Shown here piece by piece: positions 17,361 to 27,065 of a stretch of 64,000 nt of DNA. Below the pieces are notes generated by a model. That model worked only from the letters and a program-made list of their open reading frames with translations, was not told the DNA's origin and did not search any database. The stretch covers positions 71,045 to 135,044 of the forward strand of contig CAVVPK010000048.1 in NCBI GenBank assembly GCA_963750065.1, read 5' to 3'. The position numbers and the translations under genes were made by a program. This DNA comes from CAVSRC01 sp963750065. GTDB lineage: Bacteria > Pseudomonadota > Alphaproteobacteria > Rhizobiales > Kaistiaceae. The first letter of the stretch is position 1, and the number at the start of each line of letters is the position of its first letter.

Positions 17361-19166
17361 CTACAGCGGAAGCTTGCCGTCCGCCATCTCTTTCATGATC
17401 TGATCGTAGGGCATGGTCACGCCCTGCGGCTTTTCGTTGGCCAGCTTCGGCCACGGAGCACCCGGCTGCTTGTACCAGTAGTCGGCGCTCTTCTCTTCGT
17501 TGAGCTTCGGTCCGCACGCGCCCTGGATGCCCGACTTGCCGATGCGGTCCATGATGCTGTCTTGGGCCGCCGCCAGATTGTTGAGGGCGGTCTCAGGCGT
17601 CACTTCGCCGGCCACGGCTTCACCGATGTTCTGCCACCAGAGCTGCGCGAGCTTCGCGTAGTCCGGAACGTTCAGGCCGGTAGGCGTCCAGTACTTGATG
17701 CCCGGGCCACGGAAGAACTGGATCAGCCCGCCGTACTTGGATCCATCCGCATCGTCGAAGGACGGATCCATCACGGTGCTCTTGCGGATGAAGGTCCAGC
17801 CGACATGCGACTTCTTCAGGTCCACCGTCTTCGAGGTGACGAATTGGGCAAACAGCCAGGCCGCCTTGGTGCGATCGTCCGGGACGTTCTTGAGCAGCGT
17901 CCAGGAGCCCTCGTCGCGGTAGCCGGCCTTCATGCCGTCCTTCCAGTACGGCCCATGCGGGGTCGGAGCCATGCGCCACAGCGGCTTGTCATTGGCGTCA
18001 ACCGTGTTGTTGCCCTTGCTCTTGGGCGCCAGCATGTCGGACGCGAAAGCCGAGTACCAGAAGATCTGCTGAGCGACGTTGCCCTTGGCCAGGCTCGGCA
18101 GCGACTGATAGAAGTCCATGCCGAGGGCGCCGGGCGGGGCGTATTCGCGCAGCCAGTCCATGTACTTGCGCAGGGCGAACTGGGCGGCCGGGCCGTTGGC
18201 GGAGCCGCCGCGGGTCACGCTCGAGCCGACCGGGACGCAACCATCCATGCGGATGCCCCACTCGTCGACCGGGTAGCCGTTGGGAACGCCGACGTCGCCG
18301 GCGCCGGCCATGCCGAGCCAGTCGTCGGTGAACCGCCAGCCGAGATCGGGGGCCTTCTTGCCGTAGTCCATGTGCCCGAACACGGCCTTGCCGTCGATCT
18401 CCTTGACGTCGTCCTTGAAGAACTGGGCGATGTCCTCATAGGCCGACCAGTTCACCGGCACGCCGAGGTCATAGCCGTACTTCGCCTTGAACGCCTTCTG
18501 CAGGTCGGGGCGGTCGAACCAGTCCTTGCGGAACCAGTAGACGTTGATGAAGGACTGATCAGGCAGTTGCCAAAGGCTCCCGTCGAATCCGCGATCCTTC
18601 AACCCCGTGGCGTCGGCAAGCCCGAGGAAGTCAGTGAGGTCGAAGTATGGATCGGTGACGTCCTTGCCCGTGCCGGCCATCCACTCCGTCAGGTTCCGCG
18701 TATACGGATAACGGGCGTGGAAGCCGATGAAGTCGTCGTCGTTGACGAAGGCATCGTAGATCGGCTGCCCGGTCTGCACCTGGGTCTGCAGCTTCTCGAC
18801 GACGTCGCCTTCCTGGATCACGTCATGGACAATCTTGATGCCCGTGATTTCGGTGAAGGCCTTGGCCAGCACCTCCGACTCATAGGCGTGAGTCGGAATG
18901 CTCTCCGCCACAGTCTTGATCGACATGCCCTTGAACGGCTCGGCCGCCTTGATGAACCATTCCATTTCCTTGAGCTGGTCCGCCTTCGACAGCGTCGAGG
19001 GCTGGAACTCACTGTCGATCCATTTCTTGGCGGCGGCCACCTGATCCGCCGGCAAGCTTGCGTCGTCAGCGCTGGCCGGCCCGATGGACGATACCAGCGC
19101 AAAGGCGGCGCAACCTAGAAGGACCGCTTTAAGCGTCCGTCTACTACTCCTCGTCATACCCAACAT
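17361..19166 (-). CDS. glpV: Glycerol ABC transporter substrate-binding protein GlpV
   Basis: A 601-residue secreted binding protein, much longer than ordinary sugar-binding proteins but right for GlpV of the rhizobial GlpPQSTUV glycerol importer. The signal peptide is about residues 1-34 (ending GPASADD). GAGGGAGG precedes the ATG at 19166. It is the last gene of the operon, after glpU, and is followed by a strong terminator. In the family it binds glycerol in the periplasm for delivery to GlpP/GlpQ. Confidence 0.85.
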   Translation of the reverse strand: MLGMTRSSRRTLKAVLLGCAAFALVSSIGPASADDASLPADQVAAAKKWIDSEFQPSTLSKADQLKEMEWFIKAAEPFKGMSIKTVAESIPTHAYESEVLAKAFTEITGIKIVHDVIQEGDVVEKLQTQVQTGQPIYDAFVNDDDFIGFHARYPYTRNLTEWMAGTGKDVTDPYFDLTDFLGLADATGLKDRGFDGSLWQLPDQSFINVYWFRKDWFDRPDLQKAFKAKYGYDLGVPVNWSAYEDIAQFFKDDVKEIDGKAVFGHMDYGKKAPDLGWRFTDDWLGMAGAGDVGVPNGYPVDEWGIRMDGCVPVGSSVTRGGSANGPAAQFALRKYMDWLREYAPPGALGMDFYQSLPSLAKGNVAQQIFWYSAFASDMLAPKSKGNNTVDANDKPLWRMAPTPHGPYWKDGMKAGYRDEGSWTLLKNVPDDRTKAAWLFAQFVTSKTVDLKKSHVGWTFIRKSTVMDPSFDDADGSKYGGLIQFFRGPGIKYWTPTGLNVPDYAKLAQLWWQNIGEAVAGEVTPETALNNLAAAQDSIMDRIGKSGIQGACGPKLNEEKSADYWYKQPGAPWPKLANEKPQGVTMPYDQIMKEMADGKLPL

Positions 19167-19278
19167 TAGGTATTTCCTCCCTCTTTAGCCTTCAGTTTGA
19201 AGAGCCGGAAACCCGGCTGACGTCTCTGGTGTGAAGGCCCGAAACACCGAGCGACGCATCTTGAATTTCCTCTCGCGC

Positions 19279-19557
19279 TCACCCCCAGCGCATCACGGTG
19301 AACATCCACACCAGCGAGATGGCCAGCGCGAACCACAGGTTGGCGCCCGTCAAACCGATCCAGGCCAGGTGGATGAAGGCACTGACCAGCAGACCGATGA
19401 ACAGGCGATCGCCGGGGGTCGTCGCGATCGGCAGGAAACCCCGCCGTTCCGGGCTGGGCGCCACCACCTGCCAGACGGTCATCGAAGCGAGCATTGCCGC
19501 AATCACCACAAAGAAGACCGCCGTGGGCACGGTCCAATCCATCCATTGCAAGCCCAT
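19279..19557 (-). CDS. glpU: Small membrane protein GlpU (DUF2160)
   Basis: A 92-residue protein with three hydrophobic segments (about residues 10-28, 46-63 and 69-88) and a conserved acidic/Trp start, MGLQWMDWTVPTAVFF. This is the DUF2160 family, found almost only between glpQ and glpV in rhizobial glycerol operons. It is a component of the importer of unknown mechanism. It lies 15 bases after glpQ and 112 bases before glpV. Confidence 0.85.
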   Translation of the reverse strand: MGLQWMDWTVPTAVFFVVIAAMLASMTVWQVVAPSPERRGFLPIATTPGDRLFIGLLVSAFIHLAWIGLTGANLWFALAISLVWMFTVMRWG

Positions 19558-19572
19558 CGTCTTCCTCCACTG

Positions 19573-20453
<881 letters not shown>

Positions 20454-20457
<4 letters not shown>

Positions 20458-21333
20458 CGCTTCTCTCCCGTACCGACGCGCTGAAGGACTTGATAAAACA
20501 CGTAGCTGAAGGCCAGGACGATCAGGAAGTAGATGATCGAGAAGGCCCCCGCCCGCCCGACGTCGAACTCGCCGACGGCAATCTTCACCAGGTAGATCGA
20601 CAGGAACGTCGTCGTGTCGCCCGGCCCGCCGCCGGTGAGCACGAACGGTTCGGTGTAGATCAGGAACGAGAACATGAAGCGCAGCAGGATGGCGATGGTC
20701 AGAACGCCGCGCATCTTGGGCAGCTGGATGTAGCGGAACACCGCCCACGCCGAGGCCCCATCGATGCGCGCCGCCTGGTAGTAGGCATCGGGGATCGAGC
20801 GCAGGCCGGCATAGGCGAGCAGCACCACCAGCGGGGTCCAGTGCCAGACCTCCATCAGCATGACCGACACCCAGGCCTCGATCGGCACCGCCGGATAGTC
20901 GAAGTGGATGCCCAGCGTGTGGTCGATGAAGTGCCCGAGAAGGCCGATGTCGGGGCGCAGGAATATGACCCAGATGGTGCCGATCACGTTCCACGGGATA
21001 AGCAGCGGCAGGGCCACCAGGACCAGGGTGAGCGAGGTGCCCCAGCCGGCCTTCCTGGGCATGGTGAGCGCGACCGCGACGCCGAGCGGCACCTCGATCA
21101 GAAGCACCAGCCCGGAGAAGATGAGCTGATTGACCAAGGCGTCGTGCAGCCGCGAGTTATGCAGCATCTCGCGGTACCATTCGGTGCCCACGAACGCCCG
21201 GTGGGTCGAGTTCGAAGACGTCCTGGACGGAGTAGTTGACCACCGTCATCAGCGGGATGAGCGCATTGAAGGCGACAAGCAGGAACACCGGCAGAACGAG
21301 GAGCCAGGCCCGGTTGTCAAAGGTCTTTTGCAT
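20454..21333 (-). pseudogene. glpP: Glycerol ABC transporter permease GlpP, interrupted by a frameshift
   Basis: The intact downstream frame (20454-21191) encodes the GlpP core, including WNVIGTIWVIF and an EAA loop, QAARIDGASAWA. The true N-terminus lies in another frame: the ATG at 21333 starts MQKTFDNRAW, then a membrane segment and TVVNYSVQDVFE. The two parts meet near 21205-21220, around the segment reading GTCTTCGAACTCGACC on the minus strand, and need a one-base deletion or two-base insertion to join. The conserved GTEWYREML continues directly in the second frame. Either the gene is broken, which would cripple the glycerol importer, or the sequence has an indel error. A short product starting at GTG 21191 would lack the first membrane segment. 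Confidence 0.82.
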
Positions 21334-21345
21334 GCTGCCTGCTCC

Positions 21346-22431
21346 CTATTCCAAAACGTCGCCGTCGGCATAAAGCCGGGTCCATTCCGGCGGGAAGGCA
21401 AGCCAGCCCTCCTTGCCGCCAACGGGCACGTCGTCGCGCACCTTCGCCTTCACCTGATGCCCGGCCAGCCGCGCCGTGACGATCTTGTAGTCGCCAAGGT
21501 CCTCGACCGAAGTCACCTCGGCCGCCATGAACCCGTCGGCCGCGCTCGCCCGGTAGCGCACAAACTCGGGGCGTATGCCCAATTCCAGTTTGCCCGTGAC
21601 CCGGCGCGCACGATCCGCGTAGCCGGGGTCGATCGGTATGGCGCAGCCGTTGAGGCGCGCGCTTGATCCGTCGATCTGGCACGGCATGATGTTCATGCCC
21701 GGGCTGCCGATGAAGTGCCCGACAAAGGTATGCGCCGGGTGCTCGAACAGATCGGTTGGGCTACCGACCTGCACCGCCCGCCCCTCATGCAGCGTCACCA
21801 CCTTGTCGGCAAAGGTCAGCGCCTCGCCCTGATCGTGGGTCACATAGATGAGGGTGAGCTTGAGCTCCTGATGGATCTCCTTGAGCTTGCGCCGCAGCGT
21901 CCACTTGAGTTGCGGGTCGATCACCGTCAACGGCTCGTCGAACAGGATCGCAGCAACGTCGCTGCGCACCAGACCGCGGCCCAGCGAGATCTTCTGCTTG
22001 GCGTCCGCCGCAAGACCGTGCGCCCGCTTGCCGAGGGCGGCCGTCAGACCCAGCATCTCGGCCACCTGGAGCACCCGCCGGCGGACCTCCTGCTCACCAA
22101 CCTTGCGGTTGCGCAGCGGGAAGGCAAAATTGTCGAACACCGTCATCGTGTCGTAGATGACCGGGAACTGGAACACTTGGGCGATGTTGCGCTGGGCGGT
22201 CGGCAGTCGCGTGACGTCACGACCGTCGAGCAGCACCTGCCCTTGGGTCGGGTACAGAAGTCCGGAGACAATGTTGAGCAGCGTGGTCTTGCCCGACCCC
22301 GACGGTCCCAGCAGCGCATAGGCGCCGCCGTCGTCCCAGGTCATGTCCATCGGCTGCAGCGCATAGTCCGCCGCCGTCGTCGGCGCGCGCATGTAGCTGT
22401 GCGCAAGGTCCCTGAATTCGATCTGTGCCAT
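21346..22431 (-). CDS. glpT: Glycerol ABC transporter ATP-binding protein GlpT
   Basis: A 361-residue ATPase. The Walker A is GPSGSGKTTL near residue 40, the Walker B is AAILFDEPLTV and the H-loop is YVTHDQGEAL with its histidine intact. The position of the ABC signature reads LAADAKQKISLGRGL instead of LSGGQ, so the signature is degenerate. This is a known trait of GlpT proteins. A C-terminal TOBE domain follows. The start overlaps the glpS stop by one base (TGATG). It works with GlpS as a heterodimer. Confidence 0.88.
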   Translation of the reverse strand: MAQIEFRDLAHSYMRAPTTAADYALQPMDMTWDDGGAYALLGPSGSGKTTLLNIVSGLLYPTQGQVLLDGRDVTRLPTAQRNIAQVFQFPVIYDTMTVFDNFAFPLRNRKVGEQEVRRRVLQVAEMLGLTAALGKRAHGLAADAKQKISLGRGLVRSDVAAILFDEPLTVIDPQLKWTLRRKLKEIHQELKLTLIYVTHDQGEALTFADKVVTLHEGRAVQVGSPTDLFEHPAHTFVGHFIGSPGMNIMPCQIDGSSARLNGCAIPIDPGYADRARRVTGKLELGIRPEFVRYRASAADGFMAAEVTSVEDLGDYKIVTARLAGHQVKAKVRDDVPVGGKEGWLAFPPEWTRLYADGDVLE

Positions 22432-23531
22432 CAGCTCACCTCCTCGCCCGCAGCACGCTGTTCGGGCGCCGCGACGAGCTTGCCTGCGCCGTCGAAGACG
22501 AACAGGCGGTTGGGATCGAGATAGAACTGGATGGCCTGACCGAGATCGAAGCCGTGGATCCCCTCCACCGAAGCGACCATCGTCAGCGCGCCATACTGGC
22601 CGTGGACGTATGTCTCCGAGCCGTTGACCTCGGCGAGCGCCACGGTCACCGGGATGGCCACCACGTCGTCGTCCAGGCGATCGAGCCCGATGTGGTTCGG
22701 CCGCACCCCGACCCGGTAGTTCCCTTCGGGGAGGGCGCGCATGTAAGGCGCCCGCGGGAACACCGTCTCCGGCGACAGCCGGCAGCCATCGGCACCGATA
22801 TGCGCGTTCACCAGATTGATCGGCGGATCGGAGAAGATCTCGCTCACCTTCGTCGACGCCGGATGGCGATAAACCTCCGGCGCCGGACCAAACTGCAGCA
22901 GCCGCCCCTCGTGCATGACCGCCGTGTTGCCGCCGAGCAGCAACGCCTCTCGCGGCTCGGTGGTGGCATAGACGACGGTCGTGCGGCCGCCGTCGAACAT
23001 CTGCCGCATCTCCTCGCGCATTTCCTCGCGCAGCTTGTAGTCCAGGTTGGCCAGCGGCTCGTCCAGGAACAGGAACGGCGCCCCCTTGACGATGGCGCGC
23101 GCCAGCGCGACCCGCTGCTGCTGCCCGCCCGACAGCTCCGAGGGCAGCCGGTCGAGCAGTTGATCAACGTGCAGACGTTTGGCCTCCGCGCGCACCCGCC
23201 GATCGATCTCGGCCTTGGCAACGCCAGCCTGTTTCAGCGGCGAGGCGATGTTGTTGTAGCAGGTCATCGACGGATAGTTGATGAACTGCTGATAGACCAT
23301 CGCCACGTTGCGCTTGCGCACGCCGATGCCCGTCACATCGACGCCGTCGACTAGTACGCGCCCCTCCGTCGGACGCTCGAGGCCGGCCATCAGGCGCATC
23401 AGGGTTGTCTTGCCGGACAATGTCCGGCCGAGCAGCACGTTGAAGCCGCCCTCGACGAGCTCTAGCGAGACGCTGCCAATGTGTGTCTCGGAGCCCACGA
23501 TCTTGCTGACGTTTTCCAGCGCCAGTGTCAT
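22431..23531 (-). CDS. glpS: Glycerol ABC transporter ATP-binding protein GlpS
   Basis: A 366-residue ATPase read from the ATG at 23531, with GGAAGGAG upstream; the frame is open further upstream only as a shadow of glpD. The Walker A is GRTLSGKTTL, the signature LSGGQQQRVALARAI is canonical and the Walker B is FLFLDEPLANLD. The H-loop, however, reads YATTEPREAL, lacking the usual histidine. It is the mirror image of GlpT, so the pair would build one complete and one degenerate ATP site. It begins 2 bases after glpD. Confidence 0.88.
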   Translation of the reverse strand: MTLALENVSKIVGSETHIGSVSLELVEGGFNVLLGRTLSGKTTLMRLMAGLERPTEGRVLVDGVDVTGIGVRKRNVAMVYQQFINYPSMTCYNNIASPLKQAGVAKAEIDRRVRAEAKRLHVDQLLDRLPSELSGGQQQRVALARAIVKGAPFLFLDEPLANLDYKLREEMREEMRQMFDGGRTTVVYATTEPREALLLGGNTAVMHEGRLLQFGPAPEVYRHPASTKVSEIFSDPPINLVNAHIGADGCRLSPETVFPRAPYMRALPEGNYRVGVRPNHIGLDRLDDDVVAIPVTVALAEVNGSETYVHGQYGALTMVASVEGIHGFDLGQAIQFYLDPNRLFVFDGAGKLVAAPEQRAAGEEVS

Positions 23532-23533
23532 GC

Positions 23534-25066
23534 CTAAGCTCCTTCCAGGGCGTGGACGGTCACGCGCTCGCGCAGCCACGCCGCCACGCGCGCCTGTTGT
23601 GGATCGTCCATGCAAAGACCAAGTTTGGTTCGCCGCCACAGGACATCCTCGGCGGTCATTGCCCATTCCTTCTCGACCAAGTGGTCAATCTCGGCCTCGT
23701 AGAGGTCGTGGCCAAGACATTCACCGAGATCGTCGCAGGAAGTCGCCTCACCGAGGATGGCGTATGCCGTCCGCCCGTAGAGACGGAAGAGCCGTTCGGC
23801 ATGGCGGCTCTTGAGAAACGGATAGTCCCGCATCAGCTGTTGCACGCCCGAGCTGAAGCCCCTCACCGGAAACTCCCCACCCGGAAGCGGCATCGACGCC
23901 GTCCATGGAGTTCCCTTGACCCCAATCAGGCGGCCAATCTCCTCCAAAACGTGCTCCGCAAGCCGCCGATAGGTCGTCAGCTTGCCGCCGAAAACGTTGA
24001 CCAGCGGCGCCTCGCCCTCGCCACCGTCCGATTTCAGAACGTAGTCCCGCGTCGCCGCCTGCGCCTTCGAGGCGTGGTCGTCGAACAGCGGTCGCACCCC
24101 CGCAAAGCTCGCTACCACGTCCTCGCGACGCACCGGCTCGGCGAAGTACTCGCTCGCCGCCGCACACAGATAGTCAATCTCGTCATCGGCGATGGCGACC
24201 TCCGAGGGGTCGCCGGCATAGTCGCGATCGGTCGTGCCGATCAGCGTAAAGTCCGCCTCATAGGGAATGGCGAAGATGACCCGCCCATCGCTGTTCTGGA
24301 AGAAGTAGGCACGCGGATCGGCGAACTTGCTCTTCACGATGATGTGGCTGCCCTCAACCAGCCGCACGTTGTGCGCCTGGTTGCGCCCGAGAACGTCGCG
24401 CAGAACCTCGTCCACCCACGGACCGCCAGCATTGACCAGGAGCCGAGCCTGGACCACCGTCTCGATCGGCGTGCCGTCCGGCGAGGTGCCGGCAAGCGTT
24501 ATCTTCCACAGCCCGTCGCAGCGCTCCGCCTTGTTCACCCGCGTGCGCGTATAGATGCTGGCGCCGCGATCGGCCGCGTCGCGCGCGTTGAGCACCACAA
24601 GGCGGGCGTCGTCCACCCAGCAGTCGGAGAATTCGAACGCCCGCGAGAAGATCGGCTTCAGCGGCTTGCCGGCAGGATCGCTGCGCAGGTCGAGCGTCTT
24701 GCGCGGCGGCAGCAGACTGCGCCCGCCGATGTGGTCGTAGAGGAATAGGCCGAGACGCAGCAGCCATGCCGGGCGCAGCCCGCCCACATATGGAAGGATC
24801 AGACGCAGCGGCCAGATGATGTGCGGCGCCAAGCGCCACAGGATCTCGCGCTCCTTCAGCGCCTCCCGCACCAGGCGGAAGTCGTAGTACTCGAGGTAGC
24901 GCAGCCCGCCATGGATGAGCTTCGTCGCCTTCGACGACGTGCCGCTGGCGAGGTCCCTCATTTCGGCAAGCAAAACCGAGTAGCCGCGTCCCGCCGCATC
25001 CCGCGCGATGCCGCACCCGTTTATGCCGCCACCTATGACGAAAACGTCATACGCCGGCCGCGCCAT
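23534..25066 (-). CDS. glpD: Aerobic glycerol-3-phosphate dehydrogenase
   Basis: A 510-residue FAD enzyme that oxidises sn-glycerol-3-phosphate to dihydroxyacetone phosphate at the inner membrane, feeding quinones. The FAD dinucleotide-binding motif is at the N-terminus (VIGGGINGCGIARDAAGRGY, residues 10-29), followed by GTSSKATKLIHGGLRYLE, a hallmark of GlpD. Length and C-terminal domain match the family. It is the first gene of the glycerol operon, and GlpR-type repeats lie in its upstream region. No intact glycerol kinase gene is present in the window. Confidence 0.93.
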   Translation of the reverse strand: MARPAYDVFVIGGGINGCGIARDAAGRGYSVLLAEMRDLASGTSSKATKLIHGGLRYLEYYDFRLVREALKEREILWRLAPHIIWPLRLILPYVGGLRPAWLLRLGLFLYDHIGGRSLLPPRKTLDLRSDPAGKPLKPIFSRAFEFSDCWVDDARLVVLNARDAADRGASIYTRTRVNKAERCDGLWKITLAGTSPDGTPIETVVQARLLVNAGGPWVDEVLRDVLGRNQAHNVRLVEGSHIIVKSKFADPRAYFFQNSDGRVIFAIPYEADFTLIGTTDRDYAGDPSEVAIADDEIDYLCAAASEYFAEPVRREDVVASFAGVRPLFDDHASKAQAATRDYVLKSDGGEGEAPLVNVFGGKLTTYRRLAEHVLEEIGRLIGVKGTPWTASMPLPGGEFPVRGFSSGVQQLMRDYPFLKSRHAERLFRLYGRTAYAILGEATSCDDLGECLGHDLYEAEIDHLVEKEWAMTAEDVLWRRTKLGLCMDDPQQARVAAWLRERVTVHALEGA

Positions 25067-25559
25067 TAAATTCCTCCCATTGGCTTTCGAATTCGCCGCG
25101 TTTGGCAGCTGATCCGAAAACCAACAGAAGATTTGGCGAAATCATCGCGAATGTCAAACGAAATTAACAACCAGTGATCACGCAAGGCCTCCCGCAACTC
25201 GTCCGAAGCGAGGCAGATAACACCGCCGGGGCCGCAATTGTGCTAACACAAGGTCCCTAAGGCTCAGAAAACACAATGAACAGCGCGTTTCCTCTCCTCG
25301 AATCGTCGCACGCCTGGTTCCGACCTTCCGCCAGGCTCCGGCGACGATGCCGTAGGCCGCCTTCTCGTCCCTACCTGCGGGGCTGACCTGCAGGGCTGAT
25401 ATTTTCGTTGTCGTTTTCGTAAGTTCTAATATTGTTTTCGGACTGCTTGAAAAATGATAATCTCGATACTAAAATCGAAAGCAGGCCTCGTGCCAAAGTG
25501 GCTTCGTTTCGCTGCAGGTTGCGGCTGGCATCGATGGTCAGAACAAAAAGGGAACCGGC
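25067..25559. promoter_or_regulatory. Divergent promoter region of glpD and the GlpA/GlpB-like trio
   Basis: This 493-base region has no gene. Two clusters of TTTCG/CGAAA repeats stand out. Near glpD, 25137-25163 contains CGAAA, TCGCGAA and CGAAA spaced about one helical turn apart. Near the trio, 25402-25440 contains TTTTCGTT, GTTTTCGT and GTTTTCG, with AATCGAAA at 25474-25481. Such direct repeats are typical targets of GlpR-like DeoR repressors. I see no convincing riboswitch or small RNA here. Confidence 0.55.
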
Positions 25560-27065
25560 ATGCCTGAGCGCGTCGCCGTGGCTCGACTTCCAAAAGAAGC
25601 GAATGTTGTGGTGATTGGCGGCGGCGTCGTCGGGTGCGCAATCGCGCGCGAATTGTCCCGCTATTCCCTGGCCGTCGTTTTGCTCGAACGCGCCCCCGAC
25701 GTCGCGATGGGCACCTCGAAAGCCAACAGCGGGATTCTGCATGCCGGGTTCGACGCTGAGCCGGGCACCTGGAAAGCGCGCTTGAACGTGCGCGGAGCGC
25801 GCCTCTATCAGGCGATCAGCGAGGACCTCGGAATCCCGCGGCGCAGGGTTGGATCCTTGGTCGTCGCGCTCGACGAAGCCCAGCGCGGCGCCCTTGAGGA
25901 GCTTCGCCGCCGTGGCGTCGAAAATGGATTGACCGGCCTTGCCTTGTGGGGCCGTGACGAGGTGCTTGCGCATGAGCCCAATCTGTCGCCGGACGTTGCA
26001 GGCGCATTGTGGGCACCGACGGCCGCTATCGCCTGCCCATTTTCGGCGACGATTGCGTTCGCCGAAAACGCCATCCTCAACGGTGCTCGCATCGTCACCG
26101 GGTGCGCGGTCACCGGCATCGAAGTGGTCGACAACAGGACCACGGCCGTTGAAACCACGCTTGGCCGCATCGCGACGGATTTCGTCGTCAACGCCGCCGG
26201 GGTCCATTCGGGCGAGGTCGCGTGGATGGCCGGCGACGAAAGCTTCACCATCACGCCCAGACGTGGAGAATATGTGCTGTTCGACCACTCTGTCAGCGAC
26301 CTGGTGCGCTCGGTCATCTTCCCGACCCCGACCAAGCTGTCCAAGGGCATCCTCGTGTCGCCGACCGTTCACGGCAATGTCTTCATCGGCCCGAACGCGA
26401 GCGATGTCGACGACTTGGAGGATCACGAGACCACCCTTCGCGGATTCGCCGAGATCATTTCGGGCGCTCAGCGCATGGTGCCGAAACTGCCGCTGGCCAA
26501 CGCCATCACCGAATTCGCAGGCGTCCGGGCCGTCGCCGGCAAAGACTTCATCATCGGCCCTTCTCCGGTCGTCCGCGGGCTGGTGCACGCCGCGGGCATC
26601 CAGTCGCCGGGCCTGACCGCCGCCCCCGCCATTGCCGAAACGGTTGTCGAGTTTCTCGGCGAATCAGGTTTGAAACTTTCGCCGAACGCAGCGTTCATGC
26701 CGATCAATCCGGTGCGGCCGAAATTCGTCGACTCGAGCGCGAGCGAACGGGCGAAGCTGATTGAGACGAACCCTCTCTATGGCCGGATCGTCTGCCGCTG
26801 CGAGTTGATCACCGAAGGCGAAATCGTGGCGGCGATCCGTGCCCCGTGCGGCGCCAGGACGATGGACGGCGTCAAGCGGCGCGTGCGCGCAGGCATGGGC
26901 AGGTGCCAGGGCGGGTTCTGCGGACCTCGGGTAACTGCCATCCTGGCGCGCGAACTGGGAATACCGGTGACGGCCGTGCGCAAGGACAGCGCCGACTCGT
27001 GGCTCTATCTGCCGCGCGATCTGCCGCCCGCCGAACCGGAGAGCGCGGAGCAGAGCTATGCATGA
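25560..27065 (+). CDS. FAD-dependent oxidoreductase with C-terminal BFD-like [2Fe-2S] domain (GlpA-like)
   Basis: A 501-residue flavoprotein. Residues 14-30 carry the FAD motif VVIGGGVVGCAIARELS, followed by GTSKANSGILHAGFD as in GlpA / LhgO-type dehydrogenases. The last 100 residues add a bacterioferritin-ferredoxin-like iron-sulfur domain with CRC near 412-414 and CQGGFC around 449-454. This layout matches the anaerobic-type G3P dehydrogenase subunit A-like proteins that accompany a pyridine-nucleotide oxidoreductase and DUF1667. The stop lies 8 bases inside the next gene. It probably oxidises G3P or a related alpha-hydroxy compound. Confidence 0.83.
   Translation: MPERVAVARLPKEANVVVIGGGVVGCAIARELSRYSLAVVLLERAPDVAMGTSKANSGILHAGFDAEPGTWKARLNVRGARLYQAISEDLGIPRRRVGSLVVALDEAQRGALEELRRRGVENGLTGLALWGRDEVLAHEPNLSPDVAGALWAPTAAIACPFSATIAFAENAILNGARIVTGCAVTGIEVVDNRTTAVETTLGRIATDFVVNAAGVHSGEVAWMAGDESFTITPRRGEYVLFDHSVSDLVRSVIFPTPTKLSKGILVSPTVHGNVFIGPNASDVDDLEDHETTLRGFAEIISGAQRMVPKLPLANAITEFAGVRAVAGKDFIIGPSPVVRGLVHAAGIQSPGLTAAPAIAETVVEFLGESGLKLSPNAAFMPINPVRPKFVDSSASERAKLIETNPLYGRIVCRCELITEGEIVAAIRAPCGARTMDGVKRRVRAGMGRCQGGFCGPRVTAILARELGIPVTAVRKDSADSWLYLPRDLPPAEPESAEQSYA

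Noticed and set aside
17340..19118. 592-residue plus-strand open frame
   Set aside because: It is the exact antisense of glpV, rich in Val/Arg/Gly as expected of high-GC shadows, with no recognisable motif.
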